DNA of 64,000 nucleotides from Flavobacterium sp. UBA7680 (lineage in GTDB: Bacteria; Bacteroidota; Bacteroidia; Flavobacteriales; Flavobacteriaceae): assembly GCF_002482975.1 (NCBI RefSeq), contig NZ_DLHA01000054.1:62001-126000 (forward strand), written 5' to 3'. Position numbers and translations under genes: made by a program. Below, one piece after another: positions 8,371-17,319 of this stretch. Under the pieces are notes generated by a model. It ran no database searches. It was not told the DNA's origin and saw only the letters and a list, made by a program, of their open reading frames with translations. Position 1 is the stretch's first letter, and each line of letters starts with the position of its first letter.

Positions 8371-8402
8371 GCTTGTTTTTGAGATTTAACCGCTAAGTTT
8401 TT

Positions 8403-8812
8403 TTACCGCAAAGAGCGCTAAGGTTTACGCAAAGTTCGCAAAGTTTTTTTTTAGCTTTATCATTAAAAGAAGCTGAAGGACACAAAGCTGTTCGTCATTT
8501 TTTGTCACCCTGAGCGAAGTCGAAGGGCGTAAAGTTGCTCCACAAAGTATATCCTCAATAAATATTCAACACAATCTTGTCATTTCGAGGAACGAGAAAT
8601 CTCCGCAAGTAGCTCGATAAAGATTGACGATTATCGTTATCGAGTTTCTAGTGCGATTTCTCGTTCCTCGAAATGACAAACCTCAACTAAAAGAAAAAAC
8701 CTTTGTCAAAGTTTCAAACTTTGACAAAGGTCTCGTTATAAAAAAAGTTCGCAAAGCTTTGTGAATAAACTTTGCGAACTTTGCGTAAACCTTAGCGCTC
8801 TTTGCGGTTAAA
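8403..8812. repeat. Nested inverted repeat block (R3 outside; R2, R1, R4 inside)
   Basis: The outer R3 arms are ACCGCAAAGAGCGCTAAGG... (8403-8445) and its complement ...CCTTAGCGCTCTTTGCGGT (about 8770-8812). Between them lie an R2 arm (8503-8529), a whole R1 element (8578-8678) and a whole R4 palindrome (8701-8730). This fills the entire 8371-8814 gap between the nagB terminator and the 3' end of the LytTR gene. No coding sequence was seen. Confidence 0.85.
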
Positions 8813-8814
8813 TA

Positions 8815-9528
8815 CTATATAGAAGAATTCAAAATTCTCTGTTTCACATGATCAATATACGATCTTCCAATAACGTATCTAAGTCCTTCAATTTCAATAC
8901 TGTTTCCTTCAACGGCGTCGATTTTGTCGATTGCGATCGTGTAGGAACGGTGAATTCTCAGGAAGTTTTTTTCGGGTAATAAATCTGTAAAATCAGATAA
9001 AGTGCTGTGAATGATGTATTTTCCCGTTAAGGTGTTTATTTTTAAGTAATCTTTTAGGCTTTCGATAACCAGAATTTCATTGAAGAAAATCTTCTTCATT
9101 CTTTTTTTGTCGATTTTTACGAAAATAAAAGGGCTGTCTGTGGTATTTTCTTGTGGAGAATTGGTTTTATTTTCGAGCCTTTTGCTGATTTTATTCAGCG
9201 TTTTCATTAATCTCGGAAATTCGATTGGTTTTACCAGATAATCTAAAACGTCGAGTTCGTAAGTTTCAATCGCAAACTGACTGTAAGCGCTTGTAATAAC
9301 TAATAATGGTGGGTTTTCAAGACTTTTTATAAAATTAATTCCGTCAAGAACAGGCATATTTATGTCAAGAAAAATAACGTCAACTCTATTATTTTTCAGA
9401 AAATTTAAGCCCTCAATTGGATTGCTGAAAGTATCTATTACCTCAAAATTCTCAATTGGCTCTAAATAGTTTTTTATAACATTGATTGCCAATGGCTCAT
9501 CGTCAATAATCAAACATTTTATCTTCAT
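8815..9528 (-). CDS. LytTR-family response regulator
   Basis: This 237-residue regulator has an N-terminal receiver domain (about 1-120) with the acidic pair Asp9/Asp10, phospho-acceptor Asp55 (VIFLDINMPVLDG), Ser/Thr near 80 and Lys100 (YLVKP). A C-terminal LytTR DNA-binding domain (about 133-232) contains FVKIDKKRMKKIFFNEI and FLRIHRSYTIAIDKI. Such regulators bind direct-repeat sites and respond to a partner kinase. The kinase gene lies immediately upstream in the same direction, with a 69-bp gap. Together they run divergently from the GH92-symporter operon, so local control of that operon is plausible but only inferred. The gene's 3' end reaches into the repeat block. Confidence 0.92.
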   Translation of the reverse strand: MKIKCLIIDDEPLAINVIKNYLEPIENFEVIDTFSNPIEGLNFLKNNRVDVIFLDINMPVLDGINFIKSLENPPLLVITSAYSQFAIETYELDVLDYLVKPIEFPRLMKTLNKISKRLENKTNSPQENTTDSPFIFVKIDKKRMKKIFFNEILVIESLKDYLKINTLTGKYIIHSTLSDFTDLLPEKNFLRIHRSYTIAIDKIDAVEGNSIEIEGLRYVIGRSYIDHVKQRILNSSI

Positions 9529-9597
9529 TTCTATAATCTTATGTTATTTGAGCGAAATAATCTAGCAGGTAAACTTATATACGAGGAAAAGCTGCAT

Positions 9598-10656
9598 TTA
9601 GGTTACTTTAATCACAAGCTTCACGACAAAAATATTCTTTTTATTTTTAAATGAAAGCTTATAGTCATTTTTATTATATCCTAATTCCAGTCTTTTTTTG
9701 ACATTTTCGATACCTATGCCACTTGACTTGTTAAAATTATCCTGATGCTGCGTAATTTCTGGCGTTGGGTTTGAAATCGTAAAATGCAGAAAATCTCCTT
9801 TTACTTTAAAATCAATATTAATCCTCACTTTTCCAGTGTTTTTGTTTACACCGTGTTTAAAGGCATTTTCAACAAAAGTCAATAAAATCACCGGAGAAAT
9901 CTCCTTATCGTGAATATCTCCCGAAACTTCCATGTTCACTTCCAGGCGTTCATCATTTCTGATTCTTTCTAAATCCAGATAATTCTGAATACATAAAATT
10001 TCGTTTTCTAAACTTTGCTTTTTGCCACTTGTGTCATAAAGCATATAACGCATTAATTCTGAAAGTTTTAAAACAATCTTTGGCGTTTTATTCGATTTTT
10101 CTACAGATAATGAATAGATATTATTTAAAGTATTGAAGAAAAAATGCGGAGAGATCTGTGATTTCAGGAAAAGCAGTTCTGTTTCCAGTTGCGATTTCTC
10201 TAAATCGGTCACCCTTTTTTGCTCTTTTAAAAAGTCCAAAGTGATTTTGATTGCTGTAACAAAAGTGATTACGTACAATTCTCCCATCATCATATCAATG
10301 GTATAATTAAGTGTCAGCTTATCAATTGTCTGCGGACCTTCCGGCCAAACATTGTGTGTGATTAACAGATAAGTAAGATTAAATTTTACCAATACCATAA
10401 TGAAAATGGCAGACAAAACGGCAAGAACATAAAGCACATATTTTTTTCGGTAAACGAGAAACGGCATGAAAATCAGAATATTCAAATAACACAACGTCAT
10501 GTGAATAGGGAAACCCAGCAAATTGGTTTTTAGCGAATACAAATAGTCATTAAAATAACTTCCCCATCGAAAAGTATTAAATAAGAAATAAGTCAGCCAA
10601 AAAACCACATGATAATACAAAGGTACGCGGTATAATTTGTTAGAATTGAAATTCAT
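9598..10656 (-). CDS. LytS/YpdA-type sensor histidine kinase
   Basis: This 352-residue kinase has about four transmembrane segments in residues 12-140. A short linker follows, then the PF06580-type kinase core: His171 in SQISPHFFFNTLNNIY, an N-box LLTFVENAFKHG near 256-267 and a G-box SSGIGIENVKKRLELG near 312. There is no large periplasmic sensor, so the signal is probably sensed in or near the membrane. It is first in a two-gene unit with the LytTR regulator. The start MNFNSNKLYRVPLYYHVV is supported by a TM segment soon after it. This is a different architecture from the hybrid two-component systems or ECF sigma/anti-sigma pairs usual beside SusCD loci. Confidence 0.92.
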   Translation of the reverse strand: MNFNSNKLYRVPLYYHVVFWLTYFLFNTFRWGSYFNDYLYSLKTNLLGFPIHMTLCYLNILIFMPFLVYRKKYVLYVLAVLSAIFIMVLVKFNLTYLLITHNVWPEGPQTIDKLTLNYTIDMMMGELYVITFVTAIKITLDFLKEQKRVTDLEKSQLETELLFLKSQISPHFFFNTLNNIYSLSVEKSNKTPKIVLKLSELMRYMLYDTSGKKQSLENEILCIQNYLDLERIRNDERLEVNMEVSGDIHDKEISPVILLTFVENAFKHGVNKNTGKVRINIDFKVKGDFLHFTISNPTPEITQHQDNFNKSSGIGIENVKKRLELGYNKNDYKLSFKNKKNIFVVKLVIKVT

Positions 10657-10777
10657 AATATGAGTATGTTTTGTGACTTTTTTTGATGTTTATCTAAGTT
10701 TATGTGTTGTCCGTCTAAATAAGTTTTAATAAAAAGTCGGTTTGTTTAAATTTAAAGTTAAATTAAGGTTGTTTTAT

Positions 10778-13021
10778 ATGAAGAAAATTCTCGTGCCTGC
10801 TTTATTTGCAATTTTGGCTACAAGTTGTAAAATAAATGTAAACAAAAATAATAAACAGGAAAATATTTTTGTTAACCATGTTGATCCTTTTATAGGAACA
10901 GGTGGACACGGCCATACGTACCCTGGAGCGACAGTTCCTTTTGGGATGTTGCAAGTAAGTCCGGATAACGGAATCTCAAGCTGGGACTGGTGTTCAGGCT
11001 ATCATTATTCAGATTCTATCGTTTCTGGTTTCAGTCATTTACATTTAAGCGGAACAGGAATTGGCGATTTGGCGGACATTTTATTTATGCCGACCAACAA
11101 AAAAGTCGATTTGACATTAAAAACAACTTCACGCGATCAATTACCTTATAAATCATTTTACAGTCATGTTAACGAAAAAGCAGCACCGGGCTCTTACCAA
11201 GTTTTTCTTAAGGATCCTAAAATCAATGTAGAATTAACTTCTTCACAAAGAACAGCGTATCATAAATATACGTTTACCAAAAATGATAAACAATCTGTAA
11301 TTGTCGATTTAGGATTTGCCATAAATTGGGACAAAGCCTTAAAAACCGGAATTACAATTGAAGACGAATATACTATAAGCGGTTACAGATATAGCAAAGG
11401 CTGGGCAGCAAATCAAAAAGTGTTTTTTGTAGCCAAGTTTTCAAAACCTATTGCAGAATCAGTTTTATCTGCAGATAAACAAATTGTTACTGGCAAGAAA
11501 GCAGATGCAGAAAATACATCGGCACAATTATTTTTTGACACGAAAAACTCAGAGGAACTATTTATAAAAGTTGCTTTATCATCTGTAAGTGTGGCTAATG
11601 CCAAAGATAATCTGGACGGAGAAAAAGCAAATTTCGACAATACAAAATCAGAAGCCGCTTCGATTTGGAATAACGCATTAAGCAAAATTAAAGTTGAAAC
11701 ACCAGTAGATTCGTTAAAAACGATTTTTTATACTGCGATGTATCACGCACAAGTTGCCCCTGTAACCTATAGTGATAAAAACGGTCAATTTAGAAAAGAG
11801 GATGATCAAATTGTTACAGCAAAAGATTATACCGCTTATTCGACCTTATCACTATGGGATACTTTTAGAGCCGAAAATCCTTTATTGACTTTATTGGCGC
11901 CAGACAAAACTTCAGACATCGTAAACTCTATGTTAGCGTATTACGATACGAAAAAAATATTACCGGTTTGGACTTTATATGCGAATGAAACCAACACAAT
12001 GACTGGATATCACTCGATTCCTGTAATTGTCGATGCATACTTAAAAGGTATAAAAGGTTTTGATGCCGAAAAAGCTTTCGAAGCCATGAAAGCCACCATG
12101 ATGCAGGACGAACGCGGTTTAAATTTCTACAAAAAATACGGTTATATACCTTATAATTTATTAGACGAATCAGTTACAATTACTTTGGAATATGCTTACG
12201 ACGATTGGTGTGTAGCGCAAATGGCAAAAGCTTTAGGAAAAAATGCTGATTACGAATTTTTCTTAAAACGTTCTCAGGCATACCAATATTTATTTGATCC
12301 GAAAACAGGATTCATGAGAGGAAAATCAGATGATGGAAAATCATGGAACGAGCCTTTCGACCCAAAACATTCTAACCACAGAGAACACACTGATTATACC
12401 GAAGGAAATGCCTGGCAGCACAGTTGGTTTGTACCGCAAAATGTTGATAATTTAATTTCGATTCACGGTGGAAATGAAACTTTTACAAAACGTTTAGAGC
12501 AACTATTTACCGAAAGTTCAGAAATTACAGGAAACAATGTTTCGGCAGATATTTCGGGACTAATTGGGCAATATGCACACGGAAACGAACCAAGTCATCA
12601 CATCGCATACATGTTCAACCATGCAGGACAGCCTTGGAGAACGCAATATTGGGTACGACATATTTTAGATACGCAATACAATACAACACCAAACGGATTA
12701 AGCGGAAACGAAGACTGCGGACAAATGTCGGCTTGGTATGTTTTCAGTTCAATGGGATTATACCCAATGAATCCGGCTTCGGGAGAATATGAAATTGGAA
12801 GTCCGATTTTCGAGAAAGCAACCATTAATCTTGAAGGCGGAAAAACGTTTGTAATTGAAGCACAAAATGTTTCAGACAAAAACTTTTACATTCAGTCGGC
12901 AACTTTAAACGGAGTCGAATTCAATCAAACAGCAATCACACATCAACAGATTTTAAAAGGCGGGGTTTTACATTTTGTAATGGGACCTCAGCCAAATAAA
13001 AACTGGGGAACAAAAAAATAA
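10778..13021 (+). CDS. GH92 alpha-mannosidase, lipoprotein
   Basis: ATG 10778 is preferred over TTG 10742 because it gives a normal lipoprotein signal (MKKILVPALFAILATSCK). The product is 747 residues. GH92 hallmarks run along its length: VDPFIGTGGHGHTYPGATVP, then SGFSHLHLSGTGIGDL, YTEGNAWQHSWFVP with the acidic residue of the active site, GNEPSHHIAYMFNHAG, and SGNEDCGQMSAWYVFSSMG carrying the general-base Asp region. GH92 enzymes are calcium-dependent exo-alpha-mannosidases, many acting on N-glycan mannose. It heads the operon that continues with the symporter 37 bp later. Linkage preference (1,2/1,3/1,6) cannot be set from sequence. Confidence 0.93.
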   Translation: MKKILVPALFAILATSCKINVNKNNKQENIFVNHVDPFIGTGGHGHTYPGATVPFGMLQVSPDNGISSWDWCSGYHYSDSIVSGFSHLHLSGTGIGDLADILFMPTNKKVDLTLKTTSRDQLPYKSFYSHVNEKAAPGSYQVFLKDPKINVELTSSQRTAYHKYTFTKNDKQSVIVDLGFAINWDKALKTGITIEDEYTISGYRYSKGWAANQKVFFVAKFSKPIAESVLSADKQIVTGKKADAENTSAQLFFDTKNSEELFIKVALSSVSVANAKDNLDGEKANFDNTKSEAASIWNNALSKIKVETPVDSLKTIFYTAMYHAQVAPVTYSDKNGQFRKEDDQIVTAKDYTAYSTLSLWDTFRAENPLLTLLAPDKTSDIVNSMLAYYDTKKILPVWTLYANETNTMTGYHSIPVIVDAYLKGIKGFDAEKAFEAMKATMMQDERGLNFYKKYGYIPYNLLDESVTITLEYAYDDWCVAQMAKALGKNADYEFFLKRSQAYQYLFDPKTGFMRGKSDDGKSWNEPFDPKHSNHREHTDYTEGNAWQHSWFVPQNVDNLISIHGGNETFTKRLEQLFTESSEITGNNVSADISGLIGQYAHGNEPSHHIAYMFNHAGQPWRTQYWVRHILDTQYNTTPNGLSGNEDCGQMSAWYVFSSMGLYPMNPASGEYEIGSPIFEKATINLEGGKTFVIEAQNVSDKNFYIQSATLNGVEFNQTAITHQQILKGGVLHFVMGPQPNKNWGTKK

Positions 13022-13058
13022 AACAAAAACGTAACTAACCTACTAACAAATATATTTA

Positions 13059-14936
13059 ATGGATATTATTGACGTATCGATAATCGTAGCTTACATTCTG
13101 CTCTCAGTGAGTATCGGAATCTGGATTTCAAGAAAAGCAAAACAAGGATTGGATGATTATTTTCTTGGCGGAAAAACAATCAAATGGTATTTTTTAGGTC
13201 TAAGCAACGGATCTGGAATGTTTGATGTTTCCGGAACTTCCTGGATGATTGGGGTACTTTTTCTGTACGGAGTAAAAAGTTTCATGTTCATGTGGCTTTG
13301 GCCAATTTGGAACCAGATTTTCGTAATGATGTTCCTCGCAGTCTGGATTAGAAGATCAAAAGTAATGACAGGTTCTGAGTGGATTTTAACCCGCTTTGGA
13401 AGCGACAGAGCCGGAAAAGCATCACATATTATCGTGGCTATTTTTGCCATTATTTCCACAATTGGTTTTATCGCTTATTTCTTTGAAGGAATCGGAAAAT
13501 TTGTAACCATTATTCTTCCGTGGGATTTAGCGCTTCATTATGGCGATATGATTTTATTAACTTCAGAGCGTTCTTATGCGTTAATCATCATCTTTTTAAC
13601 TACGATTTACACTGTAAAAGGCGGAATGTTTTCTGTAGTTGCGACAGAAGTTGTACAATATTTAATCATGATTGTAGCCGGAGTTTTAATTGCCGGATAT
13701 GCTTTTGTTAATTATACTGATATTCAGATAAATTCGGTTATTACCGAGGAGTGGAAAAATGTTTTCTTCGGATGGCAGTTTGAAACCCAATGGAGTGATA
13801 AATTCCAAACCTTCAATAATTTAATTGATTCTGAAGGTTACAAAATGTTTGGAGCTTTCATCGGAATGACTTTGTTTAAAGGATTTTTTGCAAGTGTCGC
13901 AGGGCCAACACCAAGTTACGATTTACAAAGAGTTCTTTCAACTAAATCTGTAAAAGAAGCAGCTTATATGAGCGGTTTCACCAACTTAATTTTATTCATT
14001 CCAAGATACTTATTAATCACAGGAATCGTAGTAATTGCATTGGTAAACTTAGCACCAGAATTAAATGCCAACACAGGTTTAACCGGAGCTGATTTAGAAT
14101 TATTAATGCCAAAAGTGGTCAATTTATATATTCCGGTTGGAATAAAAGGAATTCTTTTAGCAGGTTTATTAGCCGCATTTATGTCGGGATTCTCAGCTTT
14201 CGTAAATGCAGGACCGGCATATATTGTAAACGATATTTATAAAAAATACTTTAAACCAGTTGCTACAAATGCACATTATATTAAAGTAAGTCAGATTTCA
14301 TCTTTCCTTGTAGTTGGTTTAGGTGTTTTCATGGGATTCTTCGCTGATTCTATCAACTCTCTAACACTTTGGATTACAAGTGCTTTATACGGAGGTTACG
14401 TTGCCGCAAATTTCCTAAAATGGATTTGGTGGCGTTTTAACGGATGGGGTTATTTCTGGGGAATGTTCGCCGGATTAATTGTTGCTTCTTTACAATTTGC
14501 TTTAGGTCAGGCCAAAGGAAGTTTAACCGAAGGATCATTTTTATACGATTTAGCACAAGTACAAGCGATTTACTTGTTCCCAATAATATTTGGTTTCTCT
14601 ATTTTAGGATGCGTTTTAGGAACATTCTTAAGCAAGCCAACAGATATGGAAGTTTTAAAATCATTCTACGCAAACGTAAGACCTTGGGGATTCTGGGGTC
14701 CGGTTTATAAAGTATTAAAGTCAGAAGATTTTACTTTCGAAAAAAACAATGATTTCTGGAGAGATATGATGAATTGCGCGATAGGAATTGTGTGGCAGTC
14801 GAGCATGATTTTGCTTCCGATATTCTTTATTATCAGAGATTATCCAAAAGCAATTACGGCTTTGATTGTGTTTTTAGTAGCAACTACGATATTAAAATTC
14901 ACATGGTTAGATAAGGTTAGAAAAATCGAAGACTAA
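13059..14936 (+). CDS. Sodium:solute symporter (SSS family)
   Basis: This is a 625-residue polytopic membrane protein with roughly 14 hydrophobic segments and the SSS signatures DDYFLGGKTIKWYFLGLSN near the N-terminus and GLLAAFMSGFSAFVNAGPAY in the middle. SSS transporters couple uptake of sugars, amino acids or related compounds to sodium. It lies between a periplasmic GH92 and a cytoplasmic GH130 phosphorylase, so I infer that it imports the trimmed disaccharide Man-beta-1,4-GlcNAc or a similar product. That substrate is inference from position. The start ATG at 13059 gives an external short N-terminus directly before TM1. Confidence 0.9.
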   Translation: MDIIDVSIIVAYILLSVSIGIWISRKAKQGLDDYFLGGKTIKWYFLGLSNGSGMFDVSGTSWMIGVLFLYGVKSFMFMWLWPIWNQIFVMMFLAVWIRRSKVMTGSEWILTRFGSDRAGKASHIIVAIFAIISTIGFIAYFFEGIGKFVTIILPWDLALHYGDMILLTSERSYALIIIFLTTIYTVKGGMFSVVATEVVQYLIMIVAGVLIAGYAFVNYTDIQINSVITEEWKNVFFGWQFETQWSDKFQTFNNLIDSEGYKMFGAFIGMTLFKGFFASVAGPTPSYDLQRVLSTKSVKEAAYMSGFTNLILFIPRYLLITGIVVIALVNLAPELNANTGLTGADLELLMPKVVNLYIPVGIKGILLAGLLAAFMSGFSAFVNAGPAYIVNDIYKKYFKPVATNAHYIKVSQISSFLVVGLGVFMGFFADSINSLTLWITSALYGGYVAANFLKWIWWRFNGWGYFWGMFAGLIVASLQFALGQAKGSLTEGSFLYDLAQVQAIYLFPIIFGFSILGCVLGTFLSKPTDMEVLKSFYANVRPWGFWGPVYKVLKSEDFTFEKNNDFWRDMMNCAIGIVWQSSMILLPIFFIIRDYPKAITALIVFLVATTILKFTWLDKVRKIED

Positions 14937-14945
14937 GATAACGTT

Positions 14946-15047
14946 TGTCATTTCGACTGAAAGGAGAAATCGCACTCGTAAATCGACAAAGATTGACGAT
15001 TTAGATTGAGGAATTCCTAGTGCGATTTCTCGTTCCTCGAAATGACA
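14946..15047. repeat. R1 repeat, hybrid arms
   Basis: The left arm carries the variant TTTCGACTGAAAGGAGAAAT, and the right arm carries the standard CGTTCCTCGAAATGACA. The outer ends pair but the centre of the stem does not. The loop contains CGACAAAGATTGACGATTT, shared with the copies at 8578 and 25266. Confidence 0.8.
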
Positions 15048-15060
15048 AGATTGAGAAAAA

Positions 15061-15212
15061 TTAAACACATAGAAACATAGGTTTTAAATGTATATAAAAG
15101 AATACAAAAAGAAACTAGTTTCTAACACATAGTCCCGATAGCTATCGGGATAAGTTAATACAAGTGAAACGCCTTTAAGCGGTTTTCAAAAACTATGTTC
15201 TTATGTGTTTAA
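15061..15212. repeat. R5 inverted repeat, copy 1
   Basis: The arms are TTAAACACATAGAAACATAG and CTATGTTCTTATGTGTTTAA. The inside holds a small hairpin CCCGATAGCTATCGGG and the stretch AAGTGAAACGCCTTTAAGC. With the R1 element it fills the 325-bp gap before GH130. Related copies are at 18405-18547 and 19657-19729. Confidence 0.85.
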
Positions 15213-15261
15213 ACAAATGACAAAAGTGAGAGAATAAAACAAACAATAAAAAACAAAAAAA

Positions 15262-16227
15262 ATGAGCAGTATTCCTTGGCAAGACAGACCCGAAAACAGT
15301 AACGATGTAATGTGGAGATATTCTGAAAATCCAATTATCGACAGATATGCAATACCATCATCAAACAGTATTTTTAATAGTGCTGTAGTTCCTTTTGGAG
15401 ATGGTTATGCGGGAGTTTTCAGATGTGATAACAAAGCGGTTCAAATGAATATTTTTGCCGGCTTTAGTAAAAACGGAATCGATTGGGACATTAACCACGA
15501 ACCAATCGTAATGCAGTCTGGTAATACAGATATGATCGAATCTGCTTATAAATACGATCCGCGTGTGGTTTTCATCGAAGACCGTTACTGGATTACGTGG
15601 TGTAATGGTTACAATGGACCAACTATTGGTATTGGATATACTTTTGACTTTAAAGAGTTTTTTCAATGCGAAAATGCGTTTTTACCATTCAACAGAAACG
15701 GAGTTTTATTCCCTCAAAAAATAAACGGAAAATACGCAATGTTAAGCCGTCCAAGTGATAACGGACATACGCCATTTGGAGATATCTGGATCAGCTACAG
15801 TCCTGATATGAAATATTGGGGAGAACATAGATTGGTAATGAAACCAACTCCATTTGAAGACAGCGCATGGCAATGTACAAAAGTGGGAGCAGGGCCAATT
15901 CCTATTTTAACAAACGAAGGCTGGCTGATGATCTACCACGGAGTTATCAATACCTGCAACGGTTTCCGTTATGCAATGGGTTCAGCACTTTTAGATGTTG
16001 ATTCGCCAGACAAAGTAAAATACAGAACACAACCATATTTATTAGGCCCGGCAGAAATTTATGAAATGGTAGGAGATGTGCCAAATGTTGTTTTTCCATG
16101 TGCCGCTTTACACGATGCAGAAGAAGATAAATTAGCCGTTTATTATGGTGCAGCAGATACTGCCGTAGCCATTGCATTTGGTAAATTAAGTGAAGTAATT
16201 CAGTTTACAAAAGATAACAGTTTATAG
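15262..16227 (+). CDS. GH130 phosphorylase, likely beta-1,4-mannosyl-GlcNAc phosphorylase
   Basis: This is a 321-residue five-bladed-propeller enzyme with no signal peptide, so cytoplasmic. Motifs include DRPENSNDVMWRYSENPII, SIFNSAVVPFGDGYAGVFR and KYDPRVVFIEDRYW, with Asp99 as the likely catalytic acid. The N-terminal pattern matches the GH130 branch that phosphorolyses Man-beta-1,4-GlcNAc to mannose-1-phosphate and GlcNAc, rather than the mannosylglucose branch. Phosphate-binding Arg and His residues are spread over the blades (HRLVMKP, IYHGV). The neighbouring symporter and glycosylasparaginase support an N-glycan core role. It starts a cluster with the CBM9-like and GHL10 genes (7- and 14-bp gaps). 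Confidence 0.9.
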   Translation: MSSIPWQDRPENSNDVMWRYSENPIIDRYAIPSSNSIFNSAVVPFGDGYAGVFRCDNKAVQMNIFAGFSKNGIDWDINHEPIVMQSGNTDMIESAYKYDPRVVFIEDRYWITWCNGYNGPTIGIGYTFDFKEFFQCENAFLPFNRNGVLFPQKINGKYAMLSRPSDNGHTPFGDIWISYSPDMKYWGEHRLVMKPTPFEDSAWQCTKVGAGPIPILTNEGWLMIYHGVINTCNGFRYAMGSALLDVDSPDKVKYRTQPYLLGPAEIYEMVGDVPNVVFPCAALHDAEEDKLAVYYGAADTAVAIAFGKLSEVIQFTKDNSL

Positions 16228-16234
16228 AAAAAGC

Positions 16235-17305
16235 ATGCGTTTAAAAATTCAATGGTTAACAGTTGTTTTAGTTTCTTTTTCGGTTGCGGGATTTTCTCAA
16301 TCGAAGAAAAATACCATTATTCCTAAAACATACGTTGCGTCAAAAACAACAAATTCAATTACAATTGACGGAGATGAATCTGATGGTGCATGGAGTAAAG
16401 CAGACTGGACTGATCTTTTTGAAGATATAGAAAACGGCATTAAACCCAAATATGCAACAAAGGTTAAAATGCTTTGGGACGAAACCAATTTTTATATTTT
16501 AGCAAAGATGGAGGAACCGCACGTTTGGGCAAATTTAAAACAGCGTGACACCATTATTTTTTACAACAATGATTTCGAAGTTTTTATAGATCCCGACAGC
16601 GACACTTTTAACTATTACGAATTAGAAATAAACGCCTTGAACACTGCTTGGGATCTATTTTTATCAAAACCTTATAGAGAAAATGATCTCGTAGTTTTAA
16701 ACGACTGGAATATTCCGGGTTTAAAATCGGCAGTTAAAGTTCAGGGAACGCTTAATAATCCAAATGATATTGACCAAGGCTGGACTTTAGAAATGGCGAT
16801 TCCGTGGGCATCTTATAAAACCTCTTATTTTGATCAAAATGTACCTGTAGATAAATTTTGGAGAGTTAATTTCTCAAGAGTAAACTGGCAGCATTCCCTT
16901 GTTGACGGCAAATACGAACGCAAAAAAGACGCTGACGGAAAATTTCTGCCGGAATACAACTGGGTTTGGTCGCCAATGGGTGTCATTAATATGCACGAAC
17001 CTGAAAAATGGGGCTATGTTTATTTTTCTTCAAAAGAAGGAAAAGATACCTTTACAATTCCGCAGGACGAAAAAGTAAAATGGGAACTTTACAATTTGTA
17101 CAGAGCCCAAAAAGAATATTTTCAAAAGAATAAAGTTTGGGCAAAATCACTGGCGAATCTAACAAAAAAAAACATCAGTATTGATAATAAAGTTTTAAAA
17201 CCTATCTTAGAAAATCATTCCAGCGGATATAATATTTCAGTAAAAAGCCCTTTTTCGAATCAAACATTTGTGATAAAAGAGGACGGGAAAATAATAGCAA
17301 AATAA
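16235..17305 (+). CDS. Secreted CBM9-like carbohydrate-binding protein
   Basis: This is a 356-residue protein with a signal peptide (MRLKIQWLTVVLVSFSVAGFSQ). Residues about 28-260 resemble the family 9-like carbohydrate-binding fold: ITIDGDESDGAWSKADWTDL, then KMLWDETNFYILAKMEEPHVWA, NDFEVFIDPDSD and YYELEINALNTAWDLFL. No catalytic motif was seen. The C-terminal part (about 270-356) is lysine-rich and ends in a small beta region. It begins 7 bp after GH130 and is followed 14 bp later by the GHL10-type gene, so it is co-expressed with them. Sugar binding in the periplasm is likely; ligand and role are unknown. Confidence 0.75.
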   Translation: MRLKIQWLTVVLVSFSVAGFSQSKKNTIIPKTYVASKTTNSITIDGDESDGAWSKADWTDLFEDIENGIKPKYATKVKMLWDETNFYILAKMEEPHVWANLKQRDTIIFYNNDFEVFIDPDSDTFNYYELEINALNTAWDLFLSKPYRENDLVVLNDWNIPGLKSAVKVQGTLNNPNDIDQGWTLEMAIPWASYKTSYFDQNVPVDKFWRVNFSRVNWQHSLVDGKYERKKDADGKFLPEYNWVWSPMGVINMHEPEKWGYVYFSSKEGKDTFTIPQDEKVKWELYNLYRAQKEYFQKNKVWAKSLANLTKKNISIDNKVLKPILENHSSGYNISVKSPFSNQTFVIKEDGKIIAK

Positions 17306-17319
17306 ACCACAAAACCACT

